This document shows, piece after piece, positions 38,221-50,775 of a stretch of DNA of 64,000 nucleotides. How positions within the stretch are numbered: position 1 is the stretch's first letter; every line of letters begins with the position of its first letter. Source of the stretch: Margaritifera margaritifera. Lineage: Eukaryota; Mollusca; Bivalvia; Unionida; Margaritiferidae. The stretch is taken from NCBI GenBank assembly GCA_029931535.1, contig JAQPZY010000492.1, positions 62,001-126,000 of the forward strand, written 5' to 3'. The translations under genes were made by a program, and so were the position numbers. The notes below the pieces were generated by a model, which saw only the letters and a program-made list of their open reading frames with translations, did no database searches and had not been told where the DNA came from.

Positions 38221-41200
38221 GAGTACTTGCTTGCTTCGCTCTCTGGTTCCATTTTCTAAAAATGTTTTATTGTTTCTGTGAATTTATTTTCCTTTAGACT
38301 TTTAGCAAGCTGATCTAGTGATTGACCTAAAAACCGATAACTATTTAGAAATCTTATTGTTATTTTTACATAAAAATCTCTTTCGCCTTCTATCTTAATT
38401 CTAGCAACTACAGAATTAGTTCTAAACAAAATATTAAAAAAATTAGACATCAATTGCTATTACTGATACTTCTTGATCTTGATTTTTTTATTATTAAGGT
38501 CTTGATGATAAGATCAGAATCGTGTCCAACAAATTATTAATAAATAGTGGAATACATTTCGGACATTTATAACTTGAATCACACAGTAAGTGTGCAGGAT
38601 CTTAGTATTTTCCAGCTAAGCGATCACGATCTTGTTTGTTTGTTTTGGTTGGTATAACGATATTTGTCAGCACATGATAGGCTATACATGGCGGCCAGTA
38701 TATTTTGGTGGAGGAAAAATCCAGGAAAAACCTCTGGAAGAACCACCGTCCCACGGGAAGCTACTGTCAAGCTTTCTCACATACCCACGTTGGCCGAGTC
38801 GAGAATCGAACCCACACGGACAGGGATGAGATGTCAGTGATCTGTCAGTGATCTGTAAAGGCGAGCGCCTGAGACCACTTGGCCAAATGGGCCCCTGATC
38901 ATGATCTCTAACTTTAGTTACCAATGGCATAGTCTACATTGTTAGCGATCTCTTTGTCAACTTCATCACCTTCGTCAGCTTCGCATATACCTGAGCAGGA
39001 TGTCTCGTTAAAACAGGTCTTGTCGTCTTCCTTGGCTTCAACGTCTTTTTCACAGATATGTCACATATCGGTGGAATTGCAATGCTTGTTATCTTTATTA
39101 GTGAGTATCAGTTTAGCAGCATTTTTGGGGGTCTTATTTCCTTATAAACAATTTGTGAAATCGATTTCTAAATATTCGTCAATTTTTATATACAGTCTTC
39201 ATGATTTGATTCAAGGTAAAGACAAAATCCTGATCATGTATTTTTTGCTGTTTTTATTGTCCACGATGTATTTGGGTCCTCATTTATAGTACTTATTAGG
39301 TTTATTACTTTTAAAATCACAATATAGAACAAAAGGAATCTTTAGTTGATCTTGGTAGTTTTTAAATTTAATGATAGAACACTTTTATTATATTATGTCC
39401 ATTGTGTTTTGTTGCATACGCTTTTTCGTTCTTGTAATTTTAATTCGGAATACAATAAATTCAAGCACTTCTTACGAAAGTACTCTTTTCCTTTGTTGTC
39501 TTTATTTGGGATGAAACCAGTTTTGATAAATCATTTGTTCCAAAATAATGATAATGAGATAGTTATCATTATTGGTTTGTTTAAATATGATTAAAAGATG
39601 TTCATGCCTGTCTCTTTTTTTTCCTTTTGTCTTTCTGGTCTTGTAAGTTTATCCACTGGATCATAAACATTAACAGATATTTTTATATCTTGTATATTTA
39701 TTGGACATTTATTAAACCAGTATTTATTTATCAAGGTTATTTTTTGTGACATTTATGGGTGATGTATAGGTGGGTGTAAAAATAGATTCTATTGCATAAC
39801 GAAAAGATTCATTGCCACTATCTTGTACCTTAGGGCAAGCTTTGTGATGTTGTATCTAATGTGGTAAATCTATGTATGCATTTTCACATCTTGTTGTATA
39901 TTTATCAACATTAAATTTCAGTAGCGTATCTACACCTGTTTTCTGATCAAATTTTGTATCAAGTATATCGATCAGTTCTTCAAGTTTACTTTCTGTTTCA
40001 TATTTGTTCATTATGTTTTAGTTGTTATTCTATTATACCAGTCAACGTAATGATAATGATGTATTCCATTTTCATAGATTTCCTTTCTTACGAGTTGAAT
40101 TGATAAATCTAGCCTGACTTTTACTGAATGTAAATGTCTAATTTTTATATCTATAATTTTTCATCAGCATGGTTCATCTTGCTATAAAAATAAATAGAAA
40201 TTCTTATTCATTTCTTCTCCATCATGAAATTTATATTCTTTTAAATGTTTGCTAAATGAGTCTTGTAACTTTTTTGTTAGAAAAGTTTTTTAGTTTCGTT
40301 TACAGTTTTTTTTTTAATTTCTCTTCTAGTTGTAGACGAATTAAAGGTGGCCGTAAACATTTCCTTCTTTCAGATTTTGGTATTCTTGTATGAAGCAAAT
40401 TCTGCGCCATTTACATATTACTATTATATTTAAGCCAAAATTTCCGTGAAACATCTCTCGTCTTTTTTAGAGTGATCTACGGTGTTCCATTTATAAAATT
40501 AGTGTGAAATCTATTTTTTTATGATAAAACAATGAGCCTCTTTTTACAACTTTTCCACATTCACAGGTAAATCTTCTTTGATTGTATTCTCTGATTTTTC
40601 TTATCCCCTTCACTACAATACCATTGAGAATTCATTATATTTGCATAATCTTTTCATCGTGTGTGCTGAGTATCTCGAGTTCCATTTCATCAATAGACTT
40701 AATTTGATAACACGTGAGATTTCATTATATTTGCAGTCTTTACACCGTCTGTAGTGAGTATCTCGACGTTCCATTTAAACATATAGACGTTATATGTTAT
40801 CACATATAACATATAATTAGCTCATTTATATGATGTAAATTTTTCACATATGAATACTGCGATGATTTTTATGACTATTAATCTGGTTCTACTTTGGGAC
40901 ATAGCGGACATAAGGTCTACTTTGATGTCTAAGACTATGTAATGCAGCATTTTCTTCCGGCTCCAACCTATTAACAGATTCATCATACCCTTTCCATTTT
41001 ACAAGGACATAGTTTTTGCAATTGAGGTTTTTACTTTTTAAAATTGTCTCAGTCTTAAAGACATTATCCTGCTTGTGGTATAGAGATAACTTCCCTCGTA
41101 AATATTCTCTCAATTTTCTCTCCTTGGAAGTCTTCTAATTTGATATCCTACAGAGTCTTCTAAAATTCCTTGTCTAATTACAAACATTTCTTCCGTGACA

Positions 41201-44200
41201 TTAGAGAGATAGCCGTCAGTAAAAATACACCTATGTTTTGAGATACTGACTTTCTCACCTATGTTATATTTGGGCTTTCCATAGGCAGCTGCTGTAAGAT
41301 AGCCAAATAAGTTAATCCATACTTTTGACCTTTGGTGGGTTTACTGGCTTCAATTGGTGACATGTCTACAGATCGGCGATATGATCTATTGTATTCATTG
41401 ATACGATTTTGTAATATATGTAGCCATTTTCTGGTTTATTTTTCTGAAAAATACTTTCACATTCTAGTCTTGAGAGTTCTAATAAATCTTTCTACTACAG
41501 ACACTTTTATTCTGAATGAGTGGAAAAGTATTTAGTATTTTCTTTCTCCAATAATCTATTGATCTTCACGTTTTTAAAATTCCATTCCTTCGTCGAACTG
41601 TATTATCTTCTGTTTTCTATCTTAAATATTTCTGTAAAAGCTCTGCATATATTATCTCCCATTTTTGTTTTACTTTCTTAGCCCAGGTATATTTTGAGAA
41701 GACATCTATCACTGTCAAAATATATTTGTACTTATATTTTAATTTTTTATAAGTTCTTATTTCAACGACGTCTGGCTAGAACTTGTCATCTAGGCGACTA
41801 GTATAAGCTCATATTGTTTAAATCTCTGTTGTCTGTTTGCGTAATGTGTAAGTAGGCTGTTTTATCAGCCAGTCTTAAGTACAGAATATTTTATAGGACT
41901 TCAGGATTTCTTTGCTATCTTCTTCTTATTCCGTTTAATCTGCCCCCTCAATTGACTTCTGTTTGTGAAAGCAACCGGGCTTTTGACTTCATAGTATAGT
42001 TATTTTAATTATTGTTCTCGGTTAGCGTAAATAGACTTCGCTGTCATTTAATTAAATAATTAAATAATTAAGCTTTATAGTAACTATCAATAACTTTTGC
42101 AAATGCTCTACACACACTTTGCGTGTCAGTAGAGAGGACAACCAACTTAAGTACATATTGTGTACTGGGCGTCTTCTTGACAGGAGCCATTTTGCTTTCT
42201 GAATTCATATTGGATGTTGAAGCTTTGATTAATTGAAATACGCGGTCGACTACAACCCCCATTGGATAATCTAGGCTTACGATAGTTTCAGAGGTTAGTC
42301 TACTTGTAGCGATCTGCGAGCTAACCTTAAGTCTTAGGTGCAACAGAAGCTCCTAGATAGCTTGTATTTCAATCAATCTCAACTCGTCCTGTTGCCAAAT
42401 TGATTTTTACACTTGCATCACGTGTCGGCAAGAGTGAGTACGTAATAGAAAAAATAATATGCTGTGGCTGAGACTCGAACGCTCACTGTAATAGGTTGGA
42501 GGCTAGAGATCCGCAGCTGCTTTCTTTCAGCCACAGAAAGAAATTAGAAAAAACCTCCTTAAGAATTAACATGAAGCTACTAGCTGATAATTCATATAAA
42601 ATGACTTAATTTTAAAAAAAATAATACATACTTTCGCAATAATTGTATCGAACTTAATTACCATCATCTAGATATTTTTAATAAAAATAGGTTTATTACA
42701 AATTTCTTGCTCTAAATATATATCTGTTTTATAATTGTATTCCCCGTGTAATTATATTCGACGTAAAAACTTGACACATGTATGGTTATCATTCAAGGCC
42801 TATAATATAGGCAGAAGTATCAACGTATTTTATTCCAAAATTTATTACTTAAATAATGTTTCTCTGCAATATATCATTTTATGAATATTTAAAGAAATAA
42901 CTGTCAAAAAACATTTTATGTTCACATTTGTACTGATTTTTTTCCAGTATGTATTCGATATACATTTTATTATACGTGAATGGTTATCATCCAAAATCTA
43001 TAAATATATGCATATTGATAACAGAACGACCAGCATATTTTCTTCCGAAACTTAGCATTTAAATGTTTCTTGTTTTTTTTTAATTTCTTTATTTATTTTG
43101 TTTTGTTTGTTTGTTTATTTGTTTGTTTGTTTTTTCCTCTGGATTATAGCATTTCATGAATATTTAAATAATAACTGATAAAGAAACCATTTAACTACAA
43201 GCTTCCCATTTGAATGGGCGCTGTATTAACGTCAGTACTATAATTGGTGGGAGCCGTCAATTTAGAGAAACTATTGCCTGTTTTCATATAAAGTTCCTAA
43301 TCTATCTTAAAACAAAAATACACCTTTAATAATTATTATGTTATAAAATCATGACTTTATTGAGAATAATTGCCAATGGTTAGTTTTACACCGTAATCTT
43401 TGTCTACTTGCATATTTGGAAATCTTAAAATAAACTAAATATTTAGAAATCTTAAAATTTCGTGTGAATAATTGGCTGGAATCTTTGTAATTTATTAACT
43501 ATTGTTAACGGAAAATAATAAAATTGGGGATATACGCTGGCTTCTTATCCTATGTTTTTGGTGTATTGGAGGTACTGATGGTTTTTCATAAAATTTTGAA
43601 TGTCATTGGGAGTTTTTCATAAAATTTTTAATTTAAAGATCACTGGCCTACAATTTTGCAGACCATTCGTTCTGTTTTTGTAAATAGCATTGTGAAGGTC
43701 ATTGTTTGGGGTTTGCTTCATAAAAATTGGAAGATCACTGGAATAGGTTCCTTCATAAATGTTTTAAAGACCCATTTTTCTTTTTATTTTATAAAACTTG
43801 GCGACTACCAATTCAGGTTTTTCTCATAAAATTTTGAAGATTGGTGGTGTACATGGCCTATGTTTCTTTAGCAATATTTTGAAGACCAGAGGCGTTAGTG
43901 GCCTGGATTTTTTTCTTCATAAATTATAAAGGACTGTAACGTAGGTGAGTCATGTTTTTTAAATAAAATTTTGAAGACACGTAGCCCAGGATTTTTAGTA
44001 CAATTTTGAGGACCAGTGGCATAGGGTGAAGGTCAGAGTTTAGGGTTGAAGCCCGAGGTCAGGGATTGAAGGTCAGATTAGTATATGACCCAGGATCGGT
44101 ATAATATATCAGCTATTCTTCAGTGTAAATTATATGTGAAATCGAGCAAAGTTTTTCCTTTCCCTTATCTTAATTTATATCCATTTCATTTCGTATTAAC

Positions 44201-44943
44201 CCAGATCTGGAGTAATTAGCTGTTGGAAATTGCCACATTTTCTTGCGAATACCATTATTCTTCACACTTTTTTTTTTTTTTTTTTCGCTTCTTGTATAAT
44301 GCACATAGATGGAGATAATTTTCTTCACAATCGAAAATAAGTTGTGTTACTGTAGTTTGAAATGAACCGAACTCTTTTTATTTCAGACGAGGTAATACCT
44401 GCAAGAGAGGAAAGACCTCCTTGTGGACTCCCATGTGTCTGTAAATATGATAACTGTTACTATGGTAATGATACATGCCGGTGCAAAATAAAAGAACCCC
44501 AGAGTTGTGGTGTCGATATGACTATGGATAAAACAACGGGAGGTAAGAAACAAATACCAGATGTAAGATGGAAGTTTTTTTCATATAGGTATGACAATTA
44601 CCTATCAACTCTTGTCCTCTGCGTGATACGCATGATAAACACTTCTTTTAAATTTGTTTTACACAACTTTGTTGTGCTGATGGCAGCATAACATAGATAT
44701 GCTGTTTACCCCTTTTAGACCTTTTTTAATTTTGTCTTCTTTCTGTCGTCTATTGTGTATCCTTTGTTTGTTTATTTCCCCGTCATTGAAACATGTAGGA
44801 GTTAAGAATTCTTCTTGGCTTTTGTGTTTAGAGTTTTGTGTTTATTTTGTGGATGGAAATTGTTTCCTCCCCTGACGAAGAACATTTTTAGCTCAAAACG
44901 TTGGGAAACTGTTTTGTATTTGCGCCGTTATCAATTTTTGTGT

Positions 44944-45023
<80 letters not shown>

Positions 45024-45424
45024 GATAACGGCGCAAATCAAACGAATTTCCAACGTTTCTAGCTAAACAAGCTCTTCGTCAGGGGAATAAACAGCTACAG
45101 ATACAAAACAGACACTAAACACAAAATCTCTGATCATTTATGGTCTTCTACATGTTAAAATCACTAGGGGGAGTTTAGATCAAGAGATATAATAAAAAGT
45201 TGTGCTACAATAATAATACTAAACGAGCGGGTTATTGTGTCTGTCACATAGAGAACCAACATGTTTTGACCTAATTCCACGTTGTGAACAAAGGACGGAA
45301 ACACAACGTGACTAAAAATCAATGCGTTCTACATGATTTGCGAAAGAAATTATATCATGGTATAGTTATGCATTGAGATTCTAAAGGAAAGATGTCAAGA
45401 TAATTGTGTAACAGGATAATGGAC

Positions 45425-45463
<39 letters not shown>

Positions 45464-47581
45464 AATAAAATTAAAAAAAAAAAATACCTGTTATTATTTG
45501 GGTAAATATTATTGCAACAAAATGCGCACGGGTGACAAACTGATGACTGGCTGTAATTTTGATAAGACTGCAAGGGGAAGGTTGATTTTTTCATTTAGTC
45601 CGAAATCCCCATGAGTTTTCTATTGTAATATCCAGTACAGCCCCTTACGTGTGCGTTCTGTGTCGGTCAACCGCAAGTTTGATTGAATGGGTATCATCTC
45701 AATGGACTCAACTGAATGTCCAGTCGAGTTGTAGTGGTTGGCGACTTTCCCGTTGATTTTGTTGCGAATGTGGCTTTTATGATTATTCGTTCGCTTTCTG
45801 AAATCAACGGTTTCGCTAACATAATGAGTGGCACATATCTTACATGTCAGAAGATATATTACATTCTTGGCTCACATATATCCTCACATAATAGATGTGC
45901 ACTTTCTTGCCAGCGTAATCACAATAGGTGTTTTACAACAATGATGACCCTTGTCGCTATGATGAGAAAGCGAATGCTAATAAAATGCAGAGAAGAAACG
46001 ATTAAACAAGATCATGACTCGTAAACACACAACATTTCCCTGTTTCATAATAGCTGCTTACAATGAAAAGTTTTTGAATGAGACCTTGAGGACTCCGTCC
46101 TTCTGTCCATAACTCTATCTCCTTCTAAATCGCAGTTAGAAATACAGCAAATTTGGTACATAGTTTGCCATATGATATCCATCTGGGTGAGTAGTATAAT
46201 CATTGTTCCTGGGGTCTCTGGAAGAGAACCATGTTTTTTTTACCAAGTCACTGGGGTCTCTGAAAGGATAGTCAAGGTCATATATACATAACTTCCAATT
46301 ACGAAGACATTTTTAAAAATACTTTTGACCCAACTTTACACATACAGTCATAGTAGGTACGCAGATAATATATGTAACGTATTTGGGTCATGGTACCATG
46401 GGTCACGGTTGGAAGGGGGAGGGTTGAAGGATGGAGCCATGGAATTAACTCTAGTAAAAGTTTCATATCGACGTACTGTCCGCTGCTTTCATTGGTGTTT
46501 AGAACGTCCTCCCTTTGTCAGTTGGTAAGTCATTCACAGTTTGAAGTCCCTCTTCATTGTAGTATAATAGGCTATTATTTGAAAATCTCTACTCACACAT
46601 TTCGAAATGAGTAATTAAAAGACACGGCTTTGTTCATTATACTGTAACTGTGAACCTTAATTGAACCCTCATATTAAGAAAGCCCATCATGATAGTTCAC
46701 AACTTTCTATAAGTATACTTTTATCTAGCACAGTGCATCATATTCTGTAATTCTTCTCAACATTATGCGAGTAACACGTTTTAATATTATTTGAGTTTGT
46801 TTTCTCAGCTTGACCATATTTAGTATATATATTTTCAAACAAAATCTGCTACAAATATGCGGTTATTTCTGATTGCTCTGTATTGTCCTTTTTTAATGGG
46901 TACAAGGTCAGAATATTCATCTCATATTTACAGTAAAGAAATTGAACCATAGAAGTCTTAACTTTTCAAAGCGATTACTATTAAGCTTGTGTCGAATAAC
47001 AGCTGAAAATATTTAATTGAAATTAATATTTTACAGGACTCATGATGTCATGAAGCCATTGAGAAGCGAAGGCCGTTCATGTAATCGAGTTTCACAACTT
47101 CATGAGTTCACAAATCCTGTAAAATATGAAGTTCAGTTCTTATAATTACAAATAGTTAAAACAAATAACTCATCTCAGGAAATCAATAAAAGAACTATAT
47201 TTTAACCATTGTTTACAAATATTGGCAAAGCACACAAGTGGGTCGCATGAATACATAAGTAAGTAGATTCTTTCTGGAGTTTTAAACTAATATCTTCTTG
47301 TTTCTCTGTGTCATATGATGCGAGCTTAACCAATCTAAAATACTTGTTACAAACGCTTGGTAAAAATGTGTAATTATATAATGGTAATTCCTGCATTTCA
47401 TATATTTCTAATGCATACTAAATAGTGGCCTGACATTGATACACTGGTTCTTTGTCCATTTAGAATTTTTACTGCTTCTGCAGCATGATAGACTACGCCT
47501 TAGATTGTGTTCAACTTGTCTTCGGATGAAAGTTCACTATATCTGTGTTTTTTTTTCTTCCAATAGCGACGAAACCCCAAA

Positions 47582-47666
<85 letters not shown>

Positions 47667-49157
47667 TATTGTATAATCTTTCTTAATTGTGTCTTTCAGA
47701 ATGCGTGAAATGCCCAAAGTACACTTTCAAGAACAATACTGGATGTGGACTGTGTTATTACAATGAAACGGAATGGTTGTAAGAAGAAACTGTGTGAAAC
47801 TAGAGCAAACATTTATCATTTAAACATTATCATTTATATTTGCAATGCACCCTTTTGAAGAGCTCTCACTTAAGGTAAAACCGTGTACTATCTAAACATT
47901 TGCTCCACCGGCAGAATTTAAATGACCCTTTTGTTAAATTGTCATAAATATTATCTAAGGTCATTTCAAGACCTACTCTGACCGTTTTATTGGGATGTGT
48001 GTGAAAATAAAAATAAAAACTGTTTTCGTAAAAAAATATAAAAATACTGTAATTTCTAACATCTTATGACAAAAATAACCCAGCATGCTAATAGTCCTTG
48101 TAGGTGTGACAGAATTGTTGCCCTTGTTTAGTGTGAGCATTGTTATGGTTACACAATACTTTTTCCATTCCTGTTGTAAACCTATGGAAATACCTTAAGA
48201 TTAGAAGTCCAATAACTTTCAATTTCTAAATACTTACGACTAAACGTATTCGTTGTTTGTATAGAACCATTCTTTTCTATAGAGAAAAAAGTTTGGAGCT
48301 GTGGCATGTTTTAGACTACAAGTATATAAACAAGTACTGTATAACCTATTACAGTCCTCGCACATGACCAGATTGGTCGCACGCGAGTATAATCTAGTTT
48401 CATCATCACCTATTACAGATTAACAATTAGCTGTTACATTCATTAAGTGCACCTGAGTAAAGTCTATAAAAGACACTTAGAACATCAAATTAAAGCATTG
48501 AACTTACAAAACTGTACATAATTTCAGATCTAATAGAATGCAAAGTTGTGTAAGTTCAATGTTGTCTTTTAATTGCATTTGACAAAGGCTCAATGAGAAT
48601 CGAAAGTCCATAAGCTAGTTAAAAACTTGTTTTGCACTGTTCCTTGTCAGTTTTTTTAGATTTATCCCTACAACACACGATCCCTTGCTAGATCCAATGC
48701 ATTTTAAAGGGATGTTATTCACCATATGATTTGTATCCTTTATAAAACAGTTTCCCAACGTTTGGAGCTAAACAAGCTCTTCGTCAGGGGAAGAAACAAT
48801 TTACATCCACAAAATAAACACTAAACACAAAAGCCAAGAATAATGTTTGACTCCAACATGTTTCAATGACAAAATTGAAAAATGGTCTAAAACGGGTAAA
48901 TTACACGTCTATGTTATGCTGCCATCAGTCCAACAAATTTGTGTAAAAAAAATTCAAAGAGGTGTTTATCAAGCAGTGGACGAAAGTGTTTTGACCTAAT
49001 TCCAGGCTTGGAATAAAGGACTGACACCATGCGCGGTGAAAAATAAACGCCATCATCAAAATGAGCAAAGGAAGTTATATCCCGGTAATAGTATGTATGG
49101 AGGTACTAAGGAAGTATGTCAAGAGCATGGTTTTGCGGGATAATGGACAAGAGTTCA

Positions 49158-49192
<35 letters not shown>

Positions 49193-50709
49193 GAAGAAGA
49201 ATACCAATAATACATGTAGAGAGTTACGAAATATTTACTTAGGTAAATATTATCGCAAAAATTGAGCACGTTTGAAAAACTGATGCCTCTCTGTAGTGTT
49301 GATAAGTTTCCATTAGGAAGGTTAGACTTTTTCATTTAGGCCTAACTCCCCATGAGTTTTCAATTGAAGTATCCAGTATCGTTCCTTACGTGATCGTTCT
49401 AAATCGGTCCACCCTGGTTAGAATCAATCGGTAGCATCTTGAGGGACTCAACTGAATGCCCAGTCGAGTTGTAGTGGTTGGCGAGTTTCACGTTGATTTT
49501 GTTGCGAATGTGACCCTTGTGGTCATTCATTCGTAGAATCAATCGGTAGCATCTAGAGGGAGTCGACTGATATGACAAAAGCGCGCCGTCAAAAATGCGC
49601 AAAGACAAAAGCGCGCCGACATAATCGCGCAAAGACAAAAGATGGAAAAAAACATCCAACTATCAGGGTTCCCAGGAAGACTGCTATGCACGCGTTTTTA
49701 CTGGCTTTCTCAAAATCTGTCATAATACTCGCTGGCTGCAAGGAAATACGAAGTTCCTGAAGTTTTCGTGGTATTCGTTTGTAGATCTATTCCGTCTTAT
49801 CTGGTAGCAAAACGTATAAATTAAAGGATAGGCCGAATTATCTATCAAAGTGTGGATAGCAAAAACTAGGTAGAAAATCCGCGGCGACACTTTGAATCTC
49901 CTATCCATAAACCAATGATCGTGTTCCTCAAGAAGAAGCAGATTCTGACTCGTGCCAAACATCAGAATGCGATTTTAAAATGCGCTCTTTCTGCTTTTGA
50001 CATTCGGTTCTTTCCATGACTGCAAATGTTTGGGCCTAATTATATTTGTGTGCTATTTATACATTTTCGGGTACGCAAGTAGCTTTGAAGAATGACTCTT
50101 CAAATAATATTTGGAACTTAGAAAATATGTGACTTTTCATGTCGACTTCTGCTCTGCGCGCTTTTCTTTTTGCGCGATTCTGTCAGGGTTTCAGGTTTTG
50201 TCGGCGCGCTTTTGTCGGGGGTATTAAGCTGGGCGCTTTTGTTGGCGCGCTTTTGTCGGGACACCATATATATATATATATATATATATAACTCCTTGAC
50301 AAATTTTGATAAAATTTTCACTATGGTGGTGCTAAGGTTTCCTCATTATTTTCGTGATGTTTATTTCTAAACTTCAGTGCCAGTTTGAAGTGCGCACTTT
50401 GGGTTTTGTTATACTTCTTGCGGACTGCGGGCATTCTGGACCACTCGTTATCCGCATGTTTTGAATAAAAATCGTGCATATGGTGTTAATGGTAATGTAA
50501 AAGCGACGTTATGGGCTGAAACATTTTTTTGCTTTTCAGAGATAGAGGACTTCTGTGTACTAACATAATCTTATTGAAATTAATGTAAGAAATATTATGG
50601 GCGGGAATAATATAATATTTCGTTTTAAGAGGATTTGTAGTCAACTGAGATTTCGGGGTTGAGAGGTTTCACTGGTTATTCCTATTTACCTATTTATCTA
50701 TGTGTGTTC

Positions 50710-50775
<66 letters not shown>

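Larger units (their letters stand above)
37870..40030 (-). pseudogene. Maverick/Polinton DNA polymerase B, broken
   Basis: On the minus strand, successive non-contiguous segments match the order of Maverick polymerase B. An N-terminal part lies at about 39800-40030 (KACPKVQDSGNESFRYAIES). An exonuclease-entry segment lies at about 39300-39600 (FKNYQDQLKIPFVLYCDFK). A segment with SYRFLGQSLDQLAKSLKE lies at 38256-38453, one with GSGITEADYHYVKDVMNYFK at about 38000-38170, and one with LDPGHFFTAPGLAPDA at about 37880-37945. In-frame stops, frameshifts and an inserted SINE (38680-38895) disrupt it. The recognition rests on remembered family motifs and was not checked by search. Confidence 0.6.
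36480..41800. mobile_element. Shattered Maverick/Polinton element
   Basis: Broken pieces of the two hallmark Maverick genes lie within about 5 kb: protein-primed polymerase B (37870-40030 minus, plus an inverted part at 36480-36745) and a retroviral-type integrase with chromodomain (40880-41800 minus). The region is markedly AT-rich, and a tRNA-derived SINE and a poly-A run (38189-38216) have been inserted. I did not find the ATPase, protease, capsid genes or terminal inverted repeats. Whether 34.1-36.4 kb or 41.8-42.4 kb also belong to it is open. Confidence 0.65.
29374..44386 (+). other. Long receptor intron (15.0 kb) hosting element remnants
   Basis: Holds repeats at 29.4-30.2 kb, a DIRS-like remnant (about 32.0-34.1 kb), a 36-bp minisatellite (35.65 kb), a broken Maverick/Polinton (about 36.5-41.8 kb, possibly to 42.4 kb), a SINE (38.7-38.9 kb) and a diverged tandem array (43.5-44.1 kb). 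It ends ctctttttatttcag just before the next exon. Confidence 0.75.
44600..46020 (-). mobile_element. Penelope-like element remnant, copy 1, with foldback end
   Basis: The minus strand at about 45690-45870 encodes YLLTCKICATHYVSETVDFR followed by NHKSHIRNKINGKVANHYNS and TGHSVES. This is the C-terminal GIY-YIG-type endonuclease region of Penelope-like elements (YVxET...R...H). Below it lie an (AAT)n tract (45425-45460) and a terminal region with a hammerhead-like core at 45054-45082. The terminal sequence recurs in opposite orientation at about 44610-44944, making a large inverted repeat around a (TA)n. Penelope elements often have such partial, inverted terminal repeats. Stops and missing RT make it inactive. 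Confidence 0.75.
44543..47699 (+). other. Receptor intron (3.2 kb) with Penelope-like DNA
   Basis: Begins gtaagaaac and ends ttaattgtgtctttcag. Its first 1.5 kb is Penelope-like sequence; a (TA)n at 47586-47662 sits immediately before the acceptor. Confidence 0.75.
48745..49560 (-). mobile_element. Penelope-like element remnant, copy 2
   Basis: Same structure as 44600-46020. The minus-strand frame at about 49400-49540 reads RMNDHKGHIRNKINVKLANH then YNSTGHSVESLKML, the C-terminal part of a Penelope GIY-YIG endonuclease. It is followed by an (AAT)n tract (49158-49191) and the terminal sequence with a hammerhead-like core (48759-48787). Upstream coding sequence is cut off at about 49560, where a MULE begins. 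The two copies are diverged from each other, so they are separate old insertions. Confidence 0.8.

Noticed and set aside
42464..42534. Functional tRNA gene
   Set aside because: The acceptor-like stem pairs, but no proper D arm or anticodon stem could be formed and the T stem has a mismatch. It is kept only as a tRNA-like relic.
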